A DNA stretch of 64,000 bases from Ornatilinea sp. (GTDB lineage Bacteria; Chloroflexota; Anaerolineae; Anaerolineales; Anaerolineaceae), in assembly GCA_018433975.1 (NCBI GenBank), contig JAHDQE010000085.1, positions 1 to 64,000 of the forward strand, given 5' to 3'. Positions 1-9,848 of the stretch are shown in pieces; the stretch's first letter is position 1; each line of letters begins with the position of its first letter. Under the pieces are notes generated by a model. It saw only the letters and a program-made list of their open reading frames with translations. It ran no database searches and was not told the DNA's origin. A program made the translations under genes and the position numbers.

Positions 1-7
1 AGAAAAA

Positions 8-2131
8 GTGAATATAAAAAAGTTTACGTCTATGTTTTTTGCACTGTTGCTGATTGTTTCGATGATCGCATCGTGTGCACCCGCTCCAGTGGCCGAAGAA
101 CCAAGTGTAGCAGATGTTCCTGCAAGTGAAGCGGCTCCTGCTGTTGAGGAAGAGGTCCCTGCTATTGAAGAAGTGGTGGTTGTTGAAGAAGGTGCGCCAT
201 TTACCGTGAGCGGTTCCTATGTTGAAGGAAAATGGCCGGAACAATACACCCTGCAAGAGTATATGGACCTGTCCGGACAGGAATTGGTTTTTAGCAGCCG
301 TGAGGACTTTGACCCCCGGATAGCGGAATATATGGGGATAGAAATTCCTGCTGATGTGAATGAGCGTTTACCCCAGGATGTCATGGTCGTTGCACCTTAT
401 GACAATATGGGCGTTTACGGCGGCCAGATGGAAGCCCTTTCTCTGGGACCGGAAAGTGGTAACTCGGAATGGTTGAGTTGGCGACATGTCAACCTGGTTC
501 GGTTTTTGGATGATTTAACCACGATTGTTCCCGATGTTGCACAGGACTATTCCTACAATGAAGATATGACCGAATTCACATTTTTATTACGTGAAGGTCA
601 CAAATGGTCTGATGGCGAGCCTTTTACTGTGGATGATGTCCTGTTCTGGTACAACGATATCATGCTCAATGAAGAGCTTTATCCGGAAACCCCCGCATTC
701 CTGATGTACGGTGGAGAGCCGTTGACCTTTGAAAAAGTGGATGACCTGACCTTCAAGGTCACTGCGGCGGATTCTGCTCCCGGTTTCTTGAGCTATTTGG
801 CTGCGACCTATGTCCAATTCTTTGCTCCAAAACATTATTTGCAGGACATGCATCTGGATTACAACCCTGATGTGGCACAAACAGCGGTAGATGAAGGTTA
901 CACGGATTGGGTCGAATATTTCTTCAGCTGGTTTGGTAACTGGCAGGATAGTGTTCATCGCTACGGTGTTCCAAAATTGGAATCATGGATTTTGGTTGAG
1001 GAAACAACGGAACATAAATTATATGCTGCCAATCCATATTATTTCAAAGTGGATACTTCCGGACAACAGTTGCCTTACATCGATTACATCAACCAGACCT
1101 ATGCAACAGATCAAGAAGTGATCGAGTTGAAAGTTATCTCCGGTGAAGTGGACGAAAAAAGCCAGACACTTGATTTCCTTTCGGCTCCAATGTACATTGA
1201 ACATGCGGAAGAAGGTGGTTACTCGGTTGAGCTGACCCCCAGCGGCAGCCAAGGGCCAAAAATCGGCTTCAACTGCACTCATAAAGACCCGGAAATTCGA
1301 TCTTTCTTCAGTAACAAAGACTTTAACTTAGCCATGTCCAAGGCTATCAACCGTGAAGAGCTTAATGAGATCGTGTGCATGGGACAATGTGAGCCGATTA
1401 ATTCCGCCGCGGCACCGTTCCACTACTTGAGTTCTTACTCGAAGCCAGAATGGTACCAGGTTGGTTTGTACGATGTGGCGGGTGCCAACGAAATTCTGGA
1501 TAGTCTCGGATTAGATCAGCGTGACAGCGAAGGTTGGCGGTTGCTGCCCTCTGGGAAACGGTTCATTATCTTCATGGAGTACACACTTCAATACTTCGAT
1601 ACTGAAACCATGGAATTGATTAAAGAGTATTGGGAAGCAGTGGGTATTAAAACCGAGATCAAAGAGGTCAGTTCAGAAGCTTTCCGTGCTCGCGCAACAG
1701 CGAATGACCATGATGTTGCTACGATGATCAATGAGAATGTTCTGGAAACCGCAACGCTTGCCAACCAGGAACGGTTTGTTCCCCCATTTGGCCCGCGCGC
1801 ATTGGAAGAGGTTTGTGGCGCTTCCTGGGCGGATTGGATGGCAACGGATGGAGCAGAAGGCGAAGAGCCCCCGGATGTAATCAAAGAGCTGTATGTTTTG
1901 ACCGACCAGTTCAAGACATCCATTCCCGGTACGGATGAATATGTTGAGGTAGCTCAGGAGATTGGTGATATTCATGCCGATAACTTGTGGGTCATTGGAT
2001 TGATGACATCTTCGCCATCCGTTACAGTATTCAACAACCGTATCCAGAATAATCCACCGATCAAGATTACTGCATTTGATTACTATCGTATGTATCCATA
2101 TCGACCGGACCAATGGTATATTCAGGAGTAA
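8..2131 (+). CDS. Peptide ABC transporter substrate-binding lipoprotein (SBP_bac_5 family)
   Basis: This is the extracellular solute-binding component of an oligopeptide/dipeptide-type importer. The N-terminus has a Lys-rich start, a hydrophobic stretch and a lipobox ending IASC, so it should be lipid-anchored at Cys23; an acidic Glu/Val/Pro linker follows to about residue 65. The body carries family-5 features such as REGHKWSDGEPFTVDDV near residue 195. At 707 aa it is longer than the usual 500-600. The start is a GTG seven bases inside the window, so its ribosome binding site is not visible; the well-placed lipobox supports this start. The permease and ATPase genes follow on the same strand. 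The substrate cannot be read from sequence; peptides are the family default. Confidence 0.9.
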   Translation: MNIKKFTSMFFALLLIVSMIASCAPAPVAEEPSVADVPASEAAPAVEEEVPAIEEVVVVEEGAPFTVSGSYVEGKWPEQYTLQEYMDLSGQELVFSSREDFDPRIAEYMGIEIPADVNERLPQDVMVVAPYDNMGVYGGQMEALSLGPESGNSEWLSWRHVNLVRFLDDLTTIVPDVAQDYSYNEDMTEFTFLLREGHKWSDGEPFTVDDVLFWYNDIMLNEELYPETPAFLMYGGEPLTFEKVDDLTFKVTAADSAPGFLSYLAATYVQFFAPKHYLQDMHLDYNPDVAQTAVDEGYTDWVEYFFSWFGNWQDSVHRYGVPKLESWILVEETTEHKLYAANPYYFKVDTSGQQLPYIDYINQTYATDQEVIELKVISGEVDEKSQTLDFLSAPMYIEHAEEGGYSVELTPSGSQGPKIGFNCTHKDPEIRSFFSNKDFNLAMSKAINREELNEIVCMGQCEPINSAAAPFHYLSSYSKPEWYQVGLYDVAGANEILDSLGLDQRDSEGWRLLPSGKRFIIFMEYTLQYFDTETMELIKEYWEAVGIKTEIKEVSSEAFRARATANDHDVATMINENVLETATLANQERFVPPFGPRALEEVCGASWADWMATDGAEGEEPPDVIKELYVLTDQFKTSIPGTDEYVEVAQEIGDIHADNLWVIGLMTSSPSVTVFNNRIQNNPPIKITAFDYYRMYPYRPDQWYIQE

Positions 2132-2155
2132 CGATTTGTAATTGAACATAATTTG

Positions 2156-2196
2156 ATAGGGGTATTGTGCACAACAATGCCCCTATTAATTTTCTT
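2156..2196 (+). terminator. Hairpin terminator or attenuator between binding protein and permeases
   Basis: A 13-bp stem (2156-2168 with 2174-2186, one G-T pair) with a 5-nt loop is followed by a T-rich run. It sits 25 nt after the binding-protein stop and inside the ABC operon. Partial termination here would make more binding protein than membrane components, a common arrangement. The remaining roughly 290 bases to the permease start hold no gene that I can support. Confidence 0.75.
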
Positions 2197-2485
2197 ATAG
2201 AAAGTAAATACCTCATTGATTTCTGTAAAACTCGTCCAAGAAGTTGTTTTTCGATCATGGGATACAACCTGTATGGCTATAATTTTCTTAAGAGAAAGGT
2301 AAGCTTCATATCTTTCTGTTTAACTGGAAGAGAGTGGGTAAAAGCACATTCTTGCAGACACATGAATTGCTGATCAGTTGAGAATCCATTGTGAGTTGGG
2401 GGCCATGCCAATATTGCTCCTGATGAATGAAAGGAAAAGAATAGTATTCTGGTCTCATATTCAAAGCAAATAAGAGAGGTTGTTT

Positions 2486-3475
2486 ATGGGAAAATTTATT
2501 GGGAAGCGTTTCTTATACATGGTGGGAATGCTAATTGCTTTATCATTTGTAATATTTTTGATTTTAGAATTGCCACCGGGGGACTATGCAGAACGGCACG
2601 TCCATGATTTGCGTCAGTCCGGTGTAACGGTGACCCAGGCGGATATTGAACAATATCGCTACATGTTTGGCTTGAATGATCCCTGGTACCAGCGATATTT
2701 TCATTGGATAACAAAAATAGTTTTCAAAGGAGATTTTGGTTATTCAATGGCATATCGTATGCCGGTGACGGATGTCATTGGAGATCGGATCTGGTTTACG
2801 GTATTAATCTCTATTGTAACGATAGGTTTCTCTTACTTGTTGGCGATACCCATTGGCATTTATTCCGCAATGAAACAATACACTGTAGGTGATTATGTCT
2901 TTACATTTCTGGGATACATTGGAATGGCAACGCCCAGCTTTTTACTGGCTCTGGTGTTAATGTATATCAGCTCAATGCATTTTGGGGTCAGTGTTGGGGG
3001 ATTGTTCTCCCCTGAATTTGCAAGTGCTGCCTGGTCATGGGGAAAGTTTTTGGATTTATTAAAACATCTTTGGGTACCAATGGTTGTACTGGGCTTTTCA
3101 GGGGCAGCTTCAACCATTCGTATGATGCGGGCGACCATGCTGGACGAGAAAAACCAGTTGTACGTAACAGTTGCCAGATCAAAGGGATTGAAAGAAGGGA
3201 AAGTCATTCGAAAGTATCCCGTACGGGCCGCCTTAAATCCAATTGTGGCAACGATTGGCTGGGAATTATCGATAATTGTTTCCGGATCTCCTATTACTGC
3301 GACGGTATTATCCTTGCCGGATATTGGTCCCCTGTTTTACAAATCTTTATTGGAGCAGGATATTTACCTTTCGGGCTCGTTGCTGTTGATTTATTCTGCA
3401 CTGACAATTATCGGAACATTTTTATCTGATATTTTGCTTGGCTTATTAGATCCAAGAATAAAGTACGGAGATTAA
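2486..3475 (+). CDS. ABC transporter permease, DppB/OppB type
   Basis: This is one of the two inner-membrane permease subunits of the peptide importer. It begins with a membrane segment (FLYMVGMLIALSFVIFLILE), followed by an extracytoplasmic loop and about five more hydrophobic segments. The cytoplasmic EAA-type loop lies near residue 230 (VARSKGLKEGKVIRKYPVR) and docks the ATPase. The 329-aa length fits the family. The ATG at 2486 is chosen over the TTG at 2480 because AGAGAGG (2473-2479) is then spaced 6 nt away. The next permease starts 3 nt after the stop, so the two are co-transcribed. Confidence 0.92.
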   Translation: MGKFIGKRFLYMVGMLIALSFVIFLILELPPGDYAERHVHDLRQSGVTVTQADIEQYRYMFGLNDPWYQRYFHWITKIVFKGDFGYSMAYRMPVTDVIGDRIWFTVLISIVTIGFSYLLAIPIGIYSAMKQYTVGDYVFTFLGYIGMATPSFLLALVLMYISSMHFGVSVGGLFSPEFASAAWSWGKFLDLLKHLWVPMVVLGFSGAASTIRMMRATMLDEKNQLYVTVARSKGLKEGKVIRKYPVRAALNPIVATIGWELSIIVSGSPITATVLSLPDIGPLFYKSLLEQDIYLSGSLLLIYSALTIIGTFLSDILLGLLDPRIKYGD

Positions 3476-3478
3476 AAG

Positions 3479-4615
3479 ATGATAAAGCTGAGTAGAATAA
3501 ACAGAAAAAATGAACAAGAAGAAATTAAGCGGAGTGAAAGCTATTATTCTGCAACCCAATTGCAGTTAATCTGGTGGAAATTCCGGCGCCATAAAATGGC
3601 TATTGCCGGTTCAATTATCTTAGGCCTGTTCTTAATTATCATGTTGTTTTGTGAGTTTTTATCGCCGGCCACTCCTGATACGCGAAATTCCGGAATGTTG
3701 TATGCGCCTCCTTCAAAAATATATTTCTTTACGCCGGATGGAAAATTTACCCGACCGTATATTTTTGAAATGAAGAAAAGCCTTAATATGGAAACCCTTG
3801 AAGTAACGTTTTCTGAAAATCGCGAGGTGATGCTGCCCATCAAGTTCTTTATACATGGCGATGCATATAAGCTATGGAACACATTCCCGTCAGATCGCCA
3901 TCTGTTTGGGGTGGATGATGGGACGTTGTTTTTGATCGGCGCCGATAGCATGGGGCGTGATATGCTGACAAGGGTGTTTTATGGGACTCGGGTTTCTTTG
4001 AGCATCGGCTTGTTCGGGGTGTTCATATCTTTTGTAATTGGCTTGATGATGGGTGGAATTTCGGGATTCTTCGGCGGTGTTGTGGATGATATTATTCAGC
4101 GGCTCATTGAACTGATTAAATCTATTCCGACTATTCCGCTGTGGATGAGCCTGGCGGCAATTTTACCTAAAGAATGGTCCGCCATAACAGTCTATTTTGC
4201 AATAACCATTATTCTGGGCTTTGTGCAATGGACGACACTTGCCCGACGTGTGCGCAGCAAGTTGATTTCAATGCGCGAGGAGGATTTCATCGCTGCCGCA
4301 AAAATTGCAGGAAGCAGTGATCTGCGGATTATCTTGCGGCATATGCTTCCCGCATTCTTCAGTTATATCATTGTGGATCTGACAATTTCATTTCCCAACA
4401 TGATTCTTGGAGAAACCACTTTGAGTTTTATTGGGCTTGGACTGCGGGCGCCGATCATCAGTTGGGGGGTGATGCTGCAGCAAGCGCAGAATATTCTCAC
4501 AATTGACCAGCATCCATGGCTCCTGATTCCCGCAGTTCCCGTTATTGTAAGCTGCCTGGCATTCAGTCTGGTTGGTGATGGAATGCGGGATGCTGCTGAC
4601 CCATATTCGAATTAG
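3479..4615 (+). CDS. ABC transporter permease, DppC/OppC type
   Basis: This is the second permease subunit of the importer. It has the OppC N-terminal pattern: a cytoplasmic tail with WWKFRRHKMA just before the first membrane segment. Next comes a long extracytoplasmic region of about 100 residues, longer than in most DppC proteins, then GADSMGRDMLTRVFYGTR before the core membrane domain. The ATPase-docking loop is around residue 280 (AAKIAGSSDLRIILRHMLP). It lies between the other permease and the ATPase genes with gaps of a few bases. Confidence 0.92.
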   Translation: MIKLSRINRKNEQEEIKRSESYYSATQLQLIWWKFRRHKMAIAGSIILGLFLIIMLFCEFLSPATPDTRNSGMLYAPPSKIYFFTPDGKFTRPYIFEMKKSLNMETLEVTFSENREVMLPIKFFIHGDAYKLWNTFPSDRHLFGVDDGTLFLIGADSMGRDMLTRVFYGTRVSLSIGLFGVFISFVIGLMMGGISGFFGGVVDDIIQRLIELIKSIPTIPLWMSLAAILPKEWSAITVYFAITIILGFVQWTTLARRVRSKLISMREEDFIAAAKIAGSSDLRIILRHMLPAFFSYIIVDLTISFPNMILGETTLSFIGLGLRAPIISWGVMLQQAQNILTIDQHPWLLIPAVPVIVSCLAFSLVGDGMRDAADPYSN

Positions 4616-4624
4616 GAGATGTCG

Positions 4625-5632
4625 ATGTCTACACTAAAAGATAATGAACTGATTCGTATCAACAACCTGAAGGTGTCATTTCCTTTGGAAGAAGGGACAG
4701 TGAGAGCGCTGCGCGGGGTGGATCTTTCGATCAAGAAAAATCGGGTTATTGGTGTCGTTGGTGAGAGTGGTTGTGGAAAGAGCATCACGTCCCGCAGTAT
4801 TTTGCGTATTCTGCCTGAATCCGGGCAGATTGACGAAGGAGAAATCCTCTTTCGTTCAAAGGAAACAAATTCTATCATCGATATTGCGAAGCTAGATTTG
4901 AAGGACCCTTATCTTCGCAAAATCCGCGGTGGTGAGATCTCAATGATTTTCCAGGAACCGATGAACTCATTTTCTGCCTACCATACCATTGGCAACCAGA
5001 TTATGGAAGTTGTTCTGGAACACCAGGATGTGAGCAAGGATGTGGCGCGTGAAATGACCATCGAGATGCTGCACAAAGTGGGCATCCCGAATGCAAGCAC
5101 AAGAATCGATCAGTATGCCCATGAATATTCTGGCGGTATGCGGCAGCGGGCGATGATCGCCATGGCGCTGATTTGCCACCCGGCCTTATTGATTGCAGAT
5201 GAGCCCACTACTTCGTTGGATGTTACGATCCAGGCTCAGGTCCTGACTTTGATGAAAGACCTGCAGGAAGAGTTTGACTCCAGTATCATGTTTATTACGC
5301 ATAACCTGGGAGTGATTGCCCAGATTGCTGATGAAGTGGCAATCATGTATCTGGGGCATGTTGTAGAGCGGGGTACAGTCAAGGATATTTTCCACTACCC
5401 TAAGCACCCTTATACCGAGAATCTCTTGAAAGCCATTCCGAAAATTGGGAAAACCAAGGGACAGCGCCTGGATGCGATCGAAGGTATGGTCCCCGGTTCA
5501 TTTGAGATCGTACACGGCTGCCCATTTCACGCACGCTGTGAAAAAATGATTGCCGGTAAGTGCGAACAAATGGTGCCGCGGGAAATATCAATAGATGACG
5601 AGCATCGGGTATCCTGCTTTCTGTATGAATAG
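4625..5632 (+). CDS. ABC transporter ATP-binding protein, DppD/OppD type
   Basis: This is the first of the two ATPases powering the importer. Walker A is GESGCGKS at residues 46-53, the signature is YSGGMRQR, and Walker B is LLIADEPTTSLD. The C-terminal oligopeptide-transporter extension holds the usual cysteine cluster (CPFHARCEK, then another Cys near the end), which can bind an Fe-S cluster in relatives. ATG 4625 is preferred over ATG 4619 because AGGAG at 4614-4618 would abut the earlier codon but lies 6 nt from the later one. The length of 335 aa is normal. Confidence 0.93.
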   Translation: MSTLKDNELIRINNLKVSFPLEEGTVRALRGVDLSIKKNRVIGVVGESGCGKSITSRSILRILPESGQIDEGEILFRSKETNSIIDIAKLDLKDPYLRKIRGGEISMIFQEPMNSFSAYHTIGNQIMEVVLEHQDVSKDVAREMTIEMLHKVGIPNASTRIDQYAHEYSGGMRQRAMIAMALICHPALLIADEPTTSLDVTIQAQVLTLMKDLQEEFDSSIMFITHNLGVIAQIADEVAIMYLGHVVERGTVKDIFHYPKHPYTENLLKAIPKIGKTKGQRLDAIEGMVPGSFEIVHGCPFHARCEKMIAGKCEQMVPREISIDDEHRVSCFLYE

Positions 5633-5659
5633 GGCGCCAGGATATTTTGGAGAAATAAT

Positions 5660-6691
5660 ATGACGAAAAGTAATGACTTTATTTTGGAAGTTAAAGACTT
5701 AAAAAAGTATTTCCCGGTTAAAAAAGGTGCTTTTAGAAAGACAAAAAAGAGTGTAAAAGCTGTGGATGGGGTCAGCTTTTCAATCCGACGAGGTGAGACT
5801 TTTGGGCTGGTTGGCGAGAGCGGATCCGGAAAAACGACCACAGGCCGCTTATTGCTGCGCGCCATTGAGCCTACTGAAGGCAGCATTATTTATCATCTTG
5901 ATAAGGAATACGACCTTTTGTCCCTAGATAAAAACGCCATGAAGGAGTTTCGCAAACGTGCGCAAATGATCTTCCAGGACCCGTATTCTTCCCTGAACCC
6001 GCGAATGACCGTCCGCGATATTATCGCGGAGCCGCTGATTTGTGCACAGGATTTCGACCGTAAAACGATAACCGAGAGGGTAAAAAGTATTGCCGCAAAA
6101 TGTCAGCTGAATATTGAGCATTTGCGCAGATATCCACATGCTTTTAGCGGCGGACAGCGGCAGCGCATTGGCATTGCACGCGCTTTGGTGCTGATGCCGG
6201 ATTTTGTGGTATGTGACGAACCGGTTTCTGCGTTGGATGTTTCTATTCAGGCACAGATTCTGAATTTGTTGAAGGATTTTCAGGAAGAACTAGGGTTGAC
6301 CTATCTATTCATTGCTCATGATCTCAGCGTTGTTGAACATACCTGTGACCGGATTGGCGTGATGTATCTTGGACGGTTGGTGGAGCTGGCAGAGACGGAG
6401 TCCTTATTTTATAAACCCCTGCATCCTTATACGGAGGCATTGATGTCGGCTATCCCGGCTGCCAACCCCGATGAAGTGATGCGGCCTGTTTTGCTGGAAG
6501 GGGAGATTCCCAGTCCCATTAACCAGCCTTCCGGGTGTTCTTTTCATCCGCGCTGCCGGTATGCGGAGGAACTTTGCAAGCATGAGCGCCCGGAGTGGCG
6601 AGAGATTGAAGAAGGACGCTTTGTCGCCTGCCATTATGCCGAAAAGCTTAGCTTGTTGGGGGTCGATTCCTATATGAATGTGAATGTCTGA
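5660..6691 (+). CDS. ABC transporter ATP-binding protein, DppF/OppF type
   Basis: This is the second ATPase of the importer, last gene of the operon. Walker A is GESGSGKTT at residues 52-60, the signature is FSGGQRQR, and Walker B is FVVCDEPVSALD. The C-terminal extension with GCSFHPRCRYAEELC matches the oligopeptide-ATPase family. The start is preceded by GGAGAA at good spacing. A strong terminator follows within about 30 nt, closing the operon. Confidence 0.93.
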   Translation: MTKSNDFILEVKDLKKYFPVKKGAFRKTKKSVKAVDGVSFSIRRGETFGLVGESGSGKTTTGRLLLRAIEPTEGSIIYHLDKEYDLLSLDKNAMKEFRKRAQMIFQDPYSSLNPRMTVRDIIAEPLICAQDFDRKTITERVKSIAAKCQLNIEHLRRYPHAFSGGQRQRIGIARALVLMPDFVVCDEPVSALDVSIQAQILNLLKDFQEELGLTYLFIAHDLSVVEHTCDRIGVMYLGRLVELAETESLFYKPLHPYTEALMSAIPAANPDEVMRPVLLEGEIPSPINQPSGCSFHPRCRYAEELCKHERPEWREIEEGRFVACHYAEKLSLLGVDSYMNVNV

Positions 6692-6718
6692 CCGCTAATA
6701 GCTTAATGAGTAAAGAAA

Positions 6719-6759
6719 ATGCTGTGCCCGGTGTTTATTCAGGCACAGCATCTTTTTTT
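6719..6759 (+). terminator. Rho-independent terminator of the peptide ABC operon
   Basis: A perfect 10-bp stem (6719-6728 with 6742-6751) is followed by a T-rich run to 6759. It closes the operon ending at 6691 and sits before the convergent feo operon. Confidence 0.9.
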
Positions 6760-6789
6760 ACTTGTAATATTTTCCTGAATTTCAGTGGA

Positions 6790-7023
6790 TCAGTTTAGTG
6801 GTTTGCCGCACAAAGAACACCCTTTGTAACTGCAGGTGCCGCAATGGTTTTTTGCAAGGTAGGGGGCCCTTTCAATTGAATCTTCTTTAAGATACCCCAT
6901 TCTGCGTAAAGTTATTAACATCCCTTCCACCGCAGATCGATCTGCATTGAGTTCTTTACACAAATGATGGATTTCTACTGCCCCATTTTCTCTTTCAATA
7001 ATTTTAAGTAATTTCGTAAGCAT
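6790..7023 (-). CDS. FeoC-like winged-helix protein with Cys cluster
   Basis: This 77-aa protein has the FeoC plan. Residues 1-50 form a winged-helix-type HTH domain (LTKLLKIIERENG, then a recognition helix around ADRSAVEGMLITLRRMGYL). A cysteine cluster at 61, 64, 69 and 72 (C-x2-C-x4-C-x2-C) could bind an Fe-S cluster. FeoC in other bacteria is thought to tune FeoB stability or feo expression. The ATG at 7023 is 5 nt after the feoB stop, so it is the last gene of the operon. A longer in-frame reading upstream would overlap feoB and is rejected. The function is assigned from context and domain plan. Confidence 0.75.
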   Translation of the reverse strand: MLTKLLKIIERENGAVEIHHLCKELNADRSAVEGMLITLRRMGYLKEDSIERAPYLAKNHCGTCSYKGCSLCGKPLN

Positions 7024-7028
7024 TGTGA

Positions 7029-9242
7029 TCAACCTATATTGAACAGTAATCCTAGTTGAAACACGAGGACTGCCACGACCCAGGCCAAAACCAGTTGACC
7101 AAGAATGCTGTACCACATGATGCGCGAGCCAAATTCCTGACGGGCAGCGGCTACGGCCACCATACACGGTGTGTATAGTAATGTAAAGAGGAGGAATCCT
7201 GCGGCAGCCAGTTTACCATGACCACCGCTGCTCTCTTCAAAGCCATTTTGCACCGCTGTCATCAGCGCAAGAGATTCTTCCTCTTCAGGCTCTTCGTCAA
7301 AGAGGTCGATTCCAACAACAAGCGGAATAGACCGAACGGCATCCCACGTTGAGGTGAAAAATGAAGTTACGATGAAAGAAGCATCTTCTATAAATGTAGG
7401 CGCAGATTCTGCCTCTTCGCTGCTTTCTTCTACTCCATAGACCTGACTGATTGTGGAAACTACGACTTCTTTGGCAACGAAACCGGTAATGAGGGACCCA
7501 CTGGCTTGCCAACTTCCAAAACCCGCCGGCGCAAATACCGGACTGACAATGGAAGAAGCTGCTGAGAAGGCGCTTTCATCAATCCTGGTGTTGGCAAAGG
7601 ATCCGCCTCCTTTGACCGGTAATGCCAACAGCACCCAGATCACAATGCTGGTCGCCATAATTAGAGTCCACGCTCTTTTAATGAAGTGAGACGAACGTTC
7701 CCACATATGGGCCCAAATGCCTTTAAAAGTGGGCAGGCGGTAGGGAGGAAGTTCCATCACGAATGGAGAAACTTCGTTGGTCTTGAAAAGGGTCTTCTTA
7801 AGCACAATTCCCAGCAGGATTGCTACCACAACCCCGGTCAGATAAAGAGAGAAGATCACCAAACTGGCATTATCAGGGAAAAAGATTTCAGCGAAAAGCA
7901 CATATACTGGCAGGCGCGCGCCGCAGCTCATAAAGGGAACCAGCAGTCCGGTGAGAATGCGGTCCCGTTCGTTTTCGAGTGTGCGTGTGGCGTAAATAGC
8001 AGGCACCGTGCATCCAAAGCCGACGATCATCGGCAAGAAACTTTTCCCATGCAGCCCCACTCCTTTCATGAGACGATCCATTACAAAAGCAGCCCGGGCC
8101 ATGTAACCGGAATCCTCAAGGAGAGCTAACGCCAGATAGAGCATCATCATGACCGGGAAGAAAACAAGTACGCCGCCAACTCCGGCAATAATCCCATCCA
8201 CCAGAAGGGACTCGACCCAGCTTCCGCTGAGGCCAAGTATGCCCAGAATTGCGATGACCCAATGGGTGAGTGGACCTCCAATAACGCCTTCGACCCATCT
8301 TAAAAATGGATCTGCTACATCGGTCGTCAGTTTGAAGACTATCCACATCAATGCAAGGAAAATGGGAATCCCTAAAAAACGATTTGTGACAATCCTGTCA
8401 ATTTTATCGGAGGGTGATTCCACTCTCTGTTTGGGCCTTTGTACCACGTCCTGGATTACTTGATGGATGAACTGATAGCGGCTTTCGGCCATCTGTGTCT
8501 CAAATGAAAATTCGGCATCTTTCAAAAATGGTTTGCTGATTTCTTCGGCAGAATCGATTAAAGCCTGACCAGAATCATTGTTAAGACGATCCAGAATATC
8601 GGTATCTTTTTCAAGAAGCTTAATAGCCAACCAACGCGGATTATATGACTGTGCAAGGCCGCTGGTTTGTACTGCAACCTCACTAAGCCTGGAAATTAAT
8701 TCGTCAATCGTAGAGGTATAGGAAAGTGCAGGACGTTTTACTTCCCTTTGATTCGCTATATCGAATATGGCATTTTTAAGCGCTTCAAAGCCCTTGCCTT
8801 CACGAGCTGTCATAGCTACCACAGGTACATTTAACGCTGCTGACAATTTATCTTCGTCAATGGATAACTGGTTCTGTCTGGCAAGATCCATCATATTCAA
8901 CACGAGGATAACGGGAACGCCTAATTCAAGGACTTGCAGTGTTAGATAGAGGTTACGCTCCAGATTCGCAGCATCAACAATAGATATCACAGCATCCGGT
9001 TTTCGCTCTATGATGAAGTCGCGGGCAATTTTTTCTTCCTGTGAATATGCCGTAAGGCTGTAAGTTCCGGGAAGATCAACCACTGTAAAATTGAAATCCT
9101 GGTGTTGAAAATGTCCTTCCTTTTTTTCAACAGTCTTTCCGGGCCAATTGCCTACATGTTGGTGGCTTCCGGTGAGTTCATTGAAAACAGTTGATTTACC
9201 ACTGTTTGGATTGCCGGCCAATGCTATGGCGAGGTCTTTCAT
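7029..9242 (-). CDS. feoB: Ferrous iron transport protein B
   Basis: FeoB is the inner-membrane Fe(II) permease with an N-terminal G domain. G1 is GNPNSGKST at residues 10-18, followed by a conserved NWPGKTVEKKEG switch, G3 DLPGTYSLTAYS and G4 NMMD. A helical spacer domain precedes a C-terminal channel with about 8-10 hydrophobic segments, including the gate motif GFGCTVPAIYATRTL. An acidic loop around residues 630-675 (rich in E and S) interrupts the last membrane segments. The 737-aa length is normal. Two feoA genes lie directly upstream and a feoC-like gene downstream. Confidence 0.96.
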   Translation of the reverse strand: MKDLAIALAGNPNSGKSTVFNELTGSHQHVGNWPGKTVEKKEGHFQHQDFNFTVVDLPGTYSLTAYSQEEKIARDFIIERKPDAVISIVDAANLERNLYLTLQVLELGVPVILVLNMMDLARQNQLSIDEDKLSAALNVPVVAMTAREGKGFEALKNAIFDIANQREVKRPALSYTSTIDELISRLSEVAVQTSGLAQSYNPRWLAIKLLEKDTDILDRLNNDSGQALIDSAEEISKPFLKDAEFSFETQMAESRYQFIHQVIQDVVQRPKQRVESPSDKIDRIVTNRFLGIPIFLALMWIVFKLTTDVADPFLRWVEGVIGGPLTHWVIAILGILGLSGSWVESLLVDGIIAGVGGVLVFFPVMMMLYLALALLEDSGYMARAAFVMDRLMKGVGLHGKSFLPMIVGFGCTVPAIYATRTLENERDRILTGLLVPFMSCGARLPVYVLFAEIFFPDNASLVIFSLYLTGVVVAILLGIVLKKTLFKTNEVSPFVMELPPYRLPTFKGIWAHMWERSSHFIKRAWTLIMATSIVIWVLLALPVKGGGSFANTRIDESAFSAASSIVSPVFAPAGFGSWQASGSLITGFVAKEVVVSTISQVYGVEESSEEAESAPTFIEDASFIVTSFFTSTWDAVRSIPLVVGIDLFDEEPEEEESLALMTAVQNGFEESSGGHGKLAAAGFLLFTLLYTPCMVAVAAARQEFGSRIMWYSILGQLVLAWVVAVLVFQLGLLFNIG

Positions 9243-9254
9243 TCTATTTTTCTC

Positions 9255-9572
9255 CTAGTATTTAAAAATTTTGCGAGGATGATGGCCCCGTTTTCTATGC
9301 CGTCCAGGATGAACCCGTCTTTGTATCATCTCCTGGCATCGTCCATCACCGAAGGGTTGCACCATAATCTGATGCAGCATACATCCCCCTAATGCAATTC
9401 GTGTGTCTTTTACTTTAACAATTGCAGGTCCATCAATCGGGCGAGTGATTAATTGAACAACAACTCCAGGGACAAAGCCCATTGCTTCTAAACGCTGTTG
9501 AATTTTGCAACCGCCAAGGATTCGAACGATTTCGACATGATCGCCATTCTGGACCATGCTTAACGTCATCAT
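9255..9572 (-). CDS. feoA: FeoA domain protein with basic C-terminal tail
   Basis: FeoA is a small SH3-like cytoplasmic partner of FeoB. The core (LGGCKIQQRLEAMGFVPG, then IVKVKDTRIALGGCMLHQI) matches the family. After about residue 75 comes an unusual His/Arg-rich tail (HPGRHRKRGHHPRKIFKY) that could bind metal or nucleic acid; that role is a guess. Its start overlaps the upstream feoA stop by four bases (ATGA at 9569-9572), indicating translational coupling. It ends 12 nt before feoB. Confidence 0.88.
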   Translation of the reverse strand: MMTLSMVQNGDHVEIVRILGGCKIQQRLEAMGFVPGVVVQLITRPIDGPAIVKVKDTRIALGGCMLHQIMVQPFGDGRCQEMIQRRVHPGRHRKRGHHPRKIFKY

Positions 9573-9805
9573 TTCGCCAGCTCCAATGTGATCAGTTCAG
9601 CTTCTGATTTCCGTAAGCTTAAGCTGTAACCCTTGACTTCTATTTCAAGGGGATCTCCTAACGGCGCTTTTCGGATCATGGTGACCTCTGAGCCGGTGAC
9701 AAGCCCCATATCCAACAACCGCGTTCGAAGCTTTCCCTGTGCTTTGAGAGAGACAATTTTGCCATTATGACCTGGCTTGAGCCGGTCTAAACTTGTATTT
9801 TGCAT
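9569..9805 (-). CDS. feoA: FeoA domain protein (first gene of the feo operon)
   Basis: This is a second, 78-aa FeoA/SH3-like protein with the typical pattern LKPGHNGKIVSLKAQGK, then RLLDMGLVTGSEVTMIRKAPLGDPLEIEVKGYSLSLRKSEA. It is the promoter-proximal gene of the feo operon; AGGAG lies 8 nt before the ATG. Paired feoA genes ahead of feoB are seen in several anaerobes. Expression is probably controlled from the palindrome at 9849-9866 by the divergently encoded DtxR-type regulator. Confidence 0.9.
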   Translation of the reverse strand: MQNTSLDRLKPGHNGKIVSLKAQGKLRTRLLDMGLVTGSEVTMIRKAPLGDPLEIEVKGYSLSLRKSEAELITLELAK

Positions 9806-9848
9806 TGCTTTATCTCCTGCATGTTATAATTTGAGAGAACATAAATAT

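Noticed and set aside
1673..2149. 158-aa minus-strand open frame inside the binding-protein gene
   Set aside because: It is a shadow of the strong plus-strand gene, with no family features.
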